Positions 59,701-64,000 of a stretch of DNA of 64,000 bases are shown in pieces. The number at the start of each line of letters is the position of its first letter. Position 1 is the stretch's first letter. Source of the stretch: Sphingomonas sp. Leaf242 (GTDB lineage Bacteria; Pseudomonadota; Alphaproteobacteria; Sphingomonadales; Sphingomonadaceae). The position numbers and the translations under genes were made by a program. Location: NCBI RefSeq assembly GCF_001422045.1, contig NZ_LMLW01000007.1, positions 62,001 to 126,000 on the forward strand. The letters run 5' to 3'. Under the pieces are notes generated by a model. The model was not told where the DNA came from. It worked only from the letters and a program-made list of their open reading frames with translations, and did not search any database.

Positions 59701-62367
59701 GTGACCGATCAGAAAACACCGCGTAGCGCCGCCATCACCCGGCGCGCGCTGTTGGGAAGCGGCGCGGGGGCGGCGATCGTGTCGAGCGGCCTGCTACACG
59801 CCGCGACCAGAAGTGCTTCCACCGATTTCGTGATCCGCACCGGCGACCTGTCGATTGCCGTCAGGGCGCTGAGCGATCGTGCGTTCCGCGTCCGTGTTGC
59901 ACCCGTGGGAGCGCCTCCGGCCGCGCCAGGCGAAATGCTGGCGCCCATCGCGAAGCCGCCGATCCTCAAGAGGACACGGGAGGGCCGCCGAACGCGGCTG
60001 ACGCTCCCGCAGGCAAAATGCGTATGGGATGAAGCGACCGGATGCCTGTCATTCCATGACGGCGCCGGCAACCTGCTCCTCAGCGAAACCTCTGGATCGC
60101 GCCATGTCGCGCAATCGACGATCGGAAACGAGCCGACCCTGGCCGTAGCGCAAGGCTTCGTCAGCCCGGCCGACGAACGCCTCTTCGGCACGGGCTGCTT
60201 TCAGGACGGCCATCTCGATATTCGGGGCCTGCCGCGACGCCTGACGCAGGTGAACACGCAGATCAGTCAGCCGTTCGTGCTGTCGAGCAAAGGCTATGGT
60301 CTGCTGTGGCATAATCCCGGGATGGCGGAGCTGAACCAGCCGGACCGGCCTATCGTGCTAACCCGGCAGGCGGCAGCGGGCGACGCGCGCATGGCCGATG
60401 TCACCACATCCACCGGTAATGCCCGCGTCGAGCGCCGCGATGCCGTGTTCACGGGCAAGTTCACGGCCCCGCAGGGCGCGCGCTATGCGTTCCTGCTCGA
60501 TCTCGGTCGCAGGATGTCGTCGCGCCATTATGTCGAGATCGACGGCAAGCCCATGACGGATCACACCAATCTATGGCTGCCGCCGACCGCCAGCTTCATC
60601 GGCGAGCTCGCCGCCGGAGAGCACAGCGTGCTGGTGCGGGCGGGTGACGAGGACATGCCGGTGCTCCACTTCGCACCGGTCGAAGATCGCACGACCTGGT
60701 CGTCGCCCGTATCCGAAGGGATCGATTATGTCGTGATCGCCGGGCCGAACGCGGCGGACGTCATGGCCGGCTATCACGCGTTGCTGGGGCCGCAGCCGAT
60801 GATGCCGCTATGGGCGCTCGGCTACATCCATTGCCGCGAGCGGTTTCACTCGTCGGACGAGATCATGGCGACGGCACGCAAATTTCGCGCGCGAAAACTT
60901 CCTTGCGACATGATGGTGCAGGATTGGCAATATTGGGGACAATACGGCTGGAACGCCATGCGTTTCGACGAGGAGCATTATCCCGACCCCGCAGGCCTCG
61001 TTCGCGATCTGCATGCGACGGACATGCGCCTGATGCTGTCGGTCTGGTCCAAGGTCGGCAAGGAAACGGCGCTGGGCAAGGACGTGGCAGCGAAGGGTTT
61101 CTACATTCCGGGCACCGAATGGATCGATTTCTTCAATCCCGTCGCCGCGCGCTTTTATGCCCGGCAGCAGAACCAGAGGCTTGCCTCGCTCGGTATCGAC
61201 GCGTGGTGGCAGGACGCCACCGAACCCGAGAATGACGATCTCGTCGGACGGCCAATCTATGCGGCACCGGGCAGGACCCAGCCGGGCGAAAAGCGTCGTA
61301 ATCTCTATCCGTTGCAGGTCAGCCGAACGGTGTATGAGGAACAGCGGCGGGCCTATCCGGACAAGCGGGTGATGATCCTTACCCGATCGGCCGCACCGGG
61401 CCAGCAACGCTATGGTGCGGCGACATGGTCGGGCGACATCGGCCACGATTGGGAGACGTTGAAACGGCAGATCCCGGCCGGACTCAATATGGCGGCGGCG
61501 GGCCAAGCCTGGTGGACCGTCGATGCAGGCGGCTTCTTTCGGCCGGGCAAAGGGCAATATACCGACCCTGCCTATCAGGAACGGTTCCTCCGCTGGTTCC
61601 AGTTCGCGACGTTCCTGCCGTTGACGCGCGTCCACGGCTACATGACCGATACCGAGTTCTGGCGATATGGCGAGACGGTGGAGCGCATCGCCCGCTTGTA
61701 CCTCGAACTCCGCTATCGCTTGCTGCCCTACACCTATGCTCTGGCAGCCGAAGCGTCGGCGACTGGCCTGCCCCTCATCCGACCGCTGGTGTTCGACTTT
61801 CCACACGACCCGAAGGCGCTCGATCAGGTTCATGCGTACATGTTCGGCAGCGCGATTCATGTCGCGCCAGTGCTGGCGGCCGGCGTGAAGACCTGGGACG
61901 TCTACTTGCCGGTTTCGGAGGGCGGCTGGCACGATTTCTGGACAGGCGAGCATCGTGAGGGTGGGCAGACGCACACCGTTCCGGTGACATTGGACCATAT
62001 CCCCCTTCACGTGCGGGCGGGTAGCATCCTGCCACTGGGGCCGGCCGGCCAATCGACGGCCGGGCTGCTTGGCGGGGCGCTCGATCTTCTGGTGTATCCG
62101 GGTCGGGACGGCACCGCCTCGTTGTACGAGGATGACGGGCTTACCTATCGCTACGAGCAAGGCGCCGCGGCGCGGATGTCGCTGGAGTGGAAGCAGGCAA
62201 CGGGTGTGCTCACCCTGGGTTCGCAGCGGGGCACGTATCCCGGCATGACGAATAGTCGGGTGATCCGCGCTCACCTGATGCGCCCTGGGAACTCTGCGCG
62301 GTCAGTAAGCCGGGGCGTGGCAGTCGATTATGCCGGGCGGGCTAAGCAAATTATCCTTGGAACTTAG
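59701..62367 (+). CDS. GH31 alpha-xylosidase with PA14-like insert, Tat-exported
   Basis: An 888-residue GH31 enzyme. GTG 59701 is preceded by AAAGGGGAGC. A twin-arginine signal follows (ITRRALLGSGAGAAIVSSG). Residues about 230-330 (FTAPQGARYAFLLDLG ... GELAAGEHSVLVRAG) form a PA14-like insert in the N-terminal domain, as in the xyloglucan alpha-xylosidase Xyl31A of Cellvibrio. The catalytic barrel contains WALGYIHCRERFHS, nucleophile Asp505 in WWQDATEPE and acid/base Asp579 in WSGDIGHDW. The DATEPE form is typical of alpha-xylosidases rather than alpha-glucosidases. It should remove xylose branches from xyloglucan oligosaccharides. Confidence 0.88.
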   Translation: MTDQKTPRSAAITRRALLGSGAGAAIVSSGLLHAATRSASTDFVIRTGDLSIAVRALSDRAFRVRVAPVGAPPAAPGEMLAPIAKPPILKRTREGRRTRLTLPQAKCVWDEATGCLSFHDGAGNLLLSETSGSRHVAQSTIGNEPTLAVAQGFVSPADERLFGTGCFQDGHLDIRGLPRRLTQVNTQISQPFVLSSKGYGLLWHNPGMAELNQPDRPIVLTRQAAAGDARMADVTTSTGNARVERRDAVFTGKFTAPQGARYAFLLDLGRRMSSRHYVEIDGKPMTDHTNLWLPPTASFIGELAAGEHSVLVRAGDEDMPVLHFAPVEDRTTWSSPVSEGIDYVVIAGPNAADVMAGYHALLGPQPMMPLWALGYIHCRERFHSSDEIMATARKFRARKLPCDMMVQDWQYWGQYGWNAMRFDEEHYPDPAGLVRDLHATDMRLMLSVWSKVGKETALGKDVAAKGFYIPGTEWIDFFNPVAARFYARQQNQRLASLGIDAWWQDATEPENDDLVGRPIYAAPGRTQPGEKRRNLYPLQVSRTVYEEQRRAYPDKRVMILTRSAAPGQQRYGAATWSGDIGHDWETLKRQIPAGLNMAAAGQAWWTVDAGGFFRPGKGQYTDPAYQERFLRWFQFATFLPLTRVHGYMTDTEFWRYGETVERIARLYLELRYRLLPYTYALAAEASATGLPLIRPLVFDFPHDPKALDQVHAYMFGSAIHVAPVLAAGVKTWDVYLPVSEGGWHDFWTGEHREGGQTHTVPVTLDHIPLHVRAGSILPLGPAGQSTAGLLGGALDLLVYPGRDGTASLYEDDGLTYRYEQGAAARMSLEWKQATGVLTLGSQRGTYPGMTNSRVIRAHLMRPGNSARSVSRGVAVDYAGRAKQIILGT

Positions 62368-62763
62368 GCTATCATGAGAACCGGTTTGTTTCACAGGGTC
62401 CGCCCCTTTCTATGGGGATCTGGTCGTCGCATCGACTGCTGATGGCTGGACAACCTCGCCGGGAACGGTTGTCGGTCGGGAGGCGCCGGCTGGTTAGAAG
62501 CACACGAGGCCCATGCTGCGCGCCCGGCCTTCCACAACTCGAGATATTCACTCAATTCAACCAAGCTTCTCTTGCCCAATGGGCAGAGAGCGAAACTCCT
62601 CACTTCGGCCTGTGGTGAAGCAGGGGAGGGGACGGGAACGTGCCACCCATGGCGAGGACGATGCTTTCCGATTAACCTTGCAGCCGGTTAAATGTCGGAC
62701 ATATTCTGGTTCGTAAGGGAATCTGCAAGCTCGCCGGCCCCGATGGTGATTGGGTGGACCCGA
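62368..62763. other. Intergenic gap before the GH43 gene
   Basis: 396 bases with no supported gene. AACCGGTT at 62379-62386 repeats the centre of the LacI operator at 52514, and CAGCCGGTTAAATG at 62682-62695 is a possible half-site nearer the GH43 start. Either could bring GH43 under the same LacI regulator. Confidence 0.4.
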
Positions 62764-64000
62764 ATGAAACAGGCACTTCGTTTCTTACTTCTCGTGATTG
62801 CGGGCGCTCCCCTGATCGGGGCTGCGCCCGCCACGCTGCCGCCGCTGTCGGCTTATGTCTTTGTCTACTTCACCGGCAATACGATCGACGGTGAGAAGCT
62901 GCGCTTCGCGATCTCCGATGGCAACAATGCCTTGCAGTGGAAGACGTTGAACGATGCCCAGCCGATCCTCGAATCGACCAAGGGCACGCGGGGCTTGCGC
63001 GATCCGTTCATCATGCGCTCGGCAGAGGGTGACCGTTTCTTCCTGCTGGCGACCGATCTCTCGACCGGCCGCACCGGCTGGGGCGGGGCGACCGACCACG
63101 GCAGCCGCCATCTGGAAATCTGGGAATCGACCGACCTGATCCATTGGGGCAAGCAGCGCCACGTTCGCGTTAACGCGCCTGCCGCGGGCATGACCTGGGC
63201 GCCCGAGGCTACCTATGATCCCACCATTGGCGCTTACGTCGTCCATTGGACGTCGACGCTCTACAAGGATGCCGCGCACAAGCGCGAGGACGGCAACGGG
63301 CCGCAGATCCTGACCGCAACCACCCGGGACTTCAGAACATTCACCGCCCCGAAGCCGTGGTTCAAGGCTGCCGATGTTCCGGGAGCGGTCAAGGCCAAGG
63401 GCATGATCGACGCGACCGTCATGAAAGTCGGCGATCAATATTATCGCTTCACGAAAGTCAGCGACGCCAGCGGGTGCAAGTCGAGCGATATCCTGGCTCA
63501 GGTCTCCCCATCGCTGCGCGCGTCCGGTGCCTCGGGCGCGTGGAAGATCGTCGACCGCTGCGTGGGACGGCGCTCCGGCACACCCGAGGTGGAGGGGCCG
63601 AGCGCGTTCGTCGCCAATCCGGGCGACACCAGCGGATTCAAATACTTCCTGTGGGTCGATGACTATGGCGGCGTCGGCTACATCCCGCTGGCGACGAATG
63701 ACCTCGACGGCAAGATCGCCTGGACTTACCCGCGCGCCTTCAGCCTGCCGGCGTCGCTCCGGCACGGTACGGTCATGGCGATCACCGCGTCGGAACGTGA
63801 CAGGCTCGTGGCGTACTGGAACCGCCCCGCGTCCGCGTCCGCGTCCGCGTCCGCGCCCGTCGCCGCGCACCTCGCCGATAGCTGGGTGGTTCCTCCCGTG
63901 CTGGCATCGGGTACGCGCTTGACTGTACCAGACGGCCATCTCGTCACATGGCGCGTCGACGGCCGCGTGCTGCCCGACGGTGTTCTCATCAACCGTGACG
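62764..64000 (+). CDS. GH43 family glycosidase, partial (3' end outside window)
   Basis: 412 codons are open from ATG 62764 to the window end without a stop. A signal peptide is seen (ALRFLLLVIAGAPLIGAAPA). The five-bladed propeller of GH43 is indicated by GTRGLRDPFIMRSAEGD (general base Asp), TWAPEATYDPTIGAY (the pKa-tuning position, here Glu) and PEVEGPSAF (general acid Glu). Activity may be alpha-L-arabinofuranosidase or beta-xylosidase. After about residue 355 a short Ala-Ser linker coded by tandem GCGTCC units leads into a further domain that runs off the window. It follows GH31 in the same direction after 396 bases. Confidence 0.85.
   Translation, partial: MKQALRFLLLVIAGAPLIGAAPATLPPLSAYVFVYFTGNTIDGEKLRFAISDGNNALQWKTLNDAQPILESTKGTRGLRDPFIMRSAEGDRFFLLATDLSTGRTGWGGATDHGSRHLEIWESTDLIHWGKQRHVRVNAPAAGMTWAPEATYDPTIGAYVVHWTSTLYKDAAHKREDGNGPQILTATTRDFRTFTAPKPWFKAADVPGAVKAKGMIDATVMKVGDQYYRFTKVSDASGCKSSDILAQVSPSLRASGASGAWKIVDRCVGRRSGTPEVEGPSAFVANPGDTSGFKYFLWVDDYGGVGYIPLATNDLDGKIAWTYPRAFSLPASLRHGTVMAITASERDRLVAYWNRPASASASASAPVAAHLADSWVVPPVLASGTRLTVPDGHLVTWRVDGRVLPDGVLINRD
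63829..63858 (+). repeat. Tandem GCGTCC hexanucleotide tract inside GH43
   Basis: Four perfect GCGTCC units and one GCGCCC variant encode the linker Ala-Ser-Ala-Ser-Ala-Ser-Ala-Ser-Ala-Pro. The unit length is a multiple of three, so slippage would change linker length without shifting the frame. Confidence 0.85.

Overview
The window is a high-GC (roughly 65 %) alphaproteobacterial chromosome segment, most likely from Sphingomonas or a close relative. Pointers are a MucR-type regulator, a Sphingomonas-style TonB receptor/LacI/glycosidase locus, NasS-NasT nitrate control, and degenerate intergenic repeats of the kind that litter sphingomonad genomes. I saw no tRNA, rRNA, CRISPR array, phage or intact insertion sequence.

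Layout. 1-3.9 kb: end of an S41 protease, a MucR-like regulator, then an operon (MntP manganese exporter, cytochrome b561, CDF metal exporter) preceded by a yybP-ykoY manganese riboswitch. 4.6-7.7 kb: a two-gene ABC transporter (double-length permease, ATPase with an AAA-associated tail) with no binding protein. 7.8-9.5 kb: orphan secreted or membrane proteins, partly AT-rich. 9.9-16.7 kb: a tightly overlapping minus-strand operon (AraC regulator, isochorismatase-like hydrolase, XapX protein, amidohydrolase, VOC protein, DoxX protein, outer-membrane channel, YoaK protein). 16.8-21.4 kb: a response regulator with an orphan M17 N-terminal domain, divergent from a beta-propeller sensor kinase. 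21.4-30.8 kb: small enzymes, each near a regulator (alpha/beta hydrolases, TMEM175 channel, LysR/SDR pair, LysR/PNPOx-VOC-NTF2 set, nitronate monooxygenase, VOC protein). 30.8-35.8 kb: accessory region of small unknown genes separated by two families of dispersed repeats. 35.8-37.9 kb: an MFS transporter abutting a 5'-truncated ClC channel gene.

37.9-47.9 kb (minus strand) is a complete assimilatory nitrate module: nasT-nasS, a leader RNA with two ANTAR-type hexaloop hairpins and a terminator, then narK-nirB-nirD-nasA-cobA with overlapping start/stop codons. Nitrate enters by NarK, NasA and NirBD reduce it to ammonium, and CobA supplies the siroheme precursor. A 192-bp element with perfect 27-bp inverted ends sits in frame at the 5' end of nasA.

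48.3-64 kb is a carbohydrate locus: LacI and TonB receptor (minus strand), divergent GH3 beta-glucosidase, GPH-type sugar symporter, GH42 beta-galactosidase, GH31 alpha-xylosidase with a PA14-like insert, and the start of a GH43 enzyme cut by the window end. All the glycosidases carry export signals. The set fits stepwise periplasmic trimming of (arabino)galacto-xyloglucan oligosaccharides imported by the receptor; that substrate is an inference.
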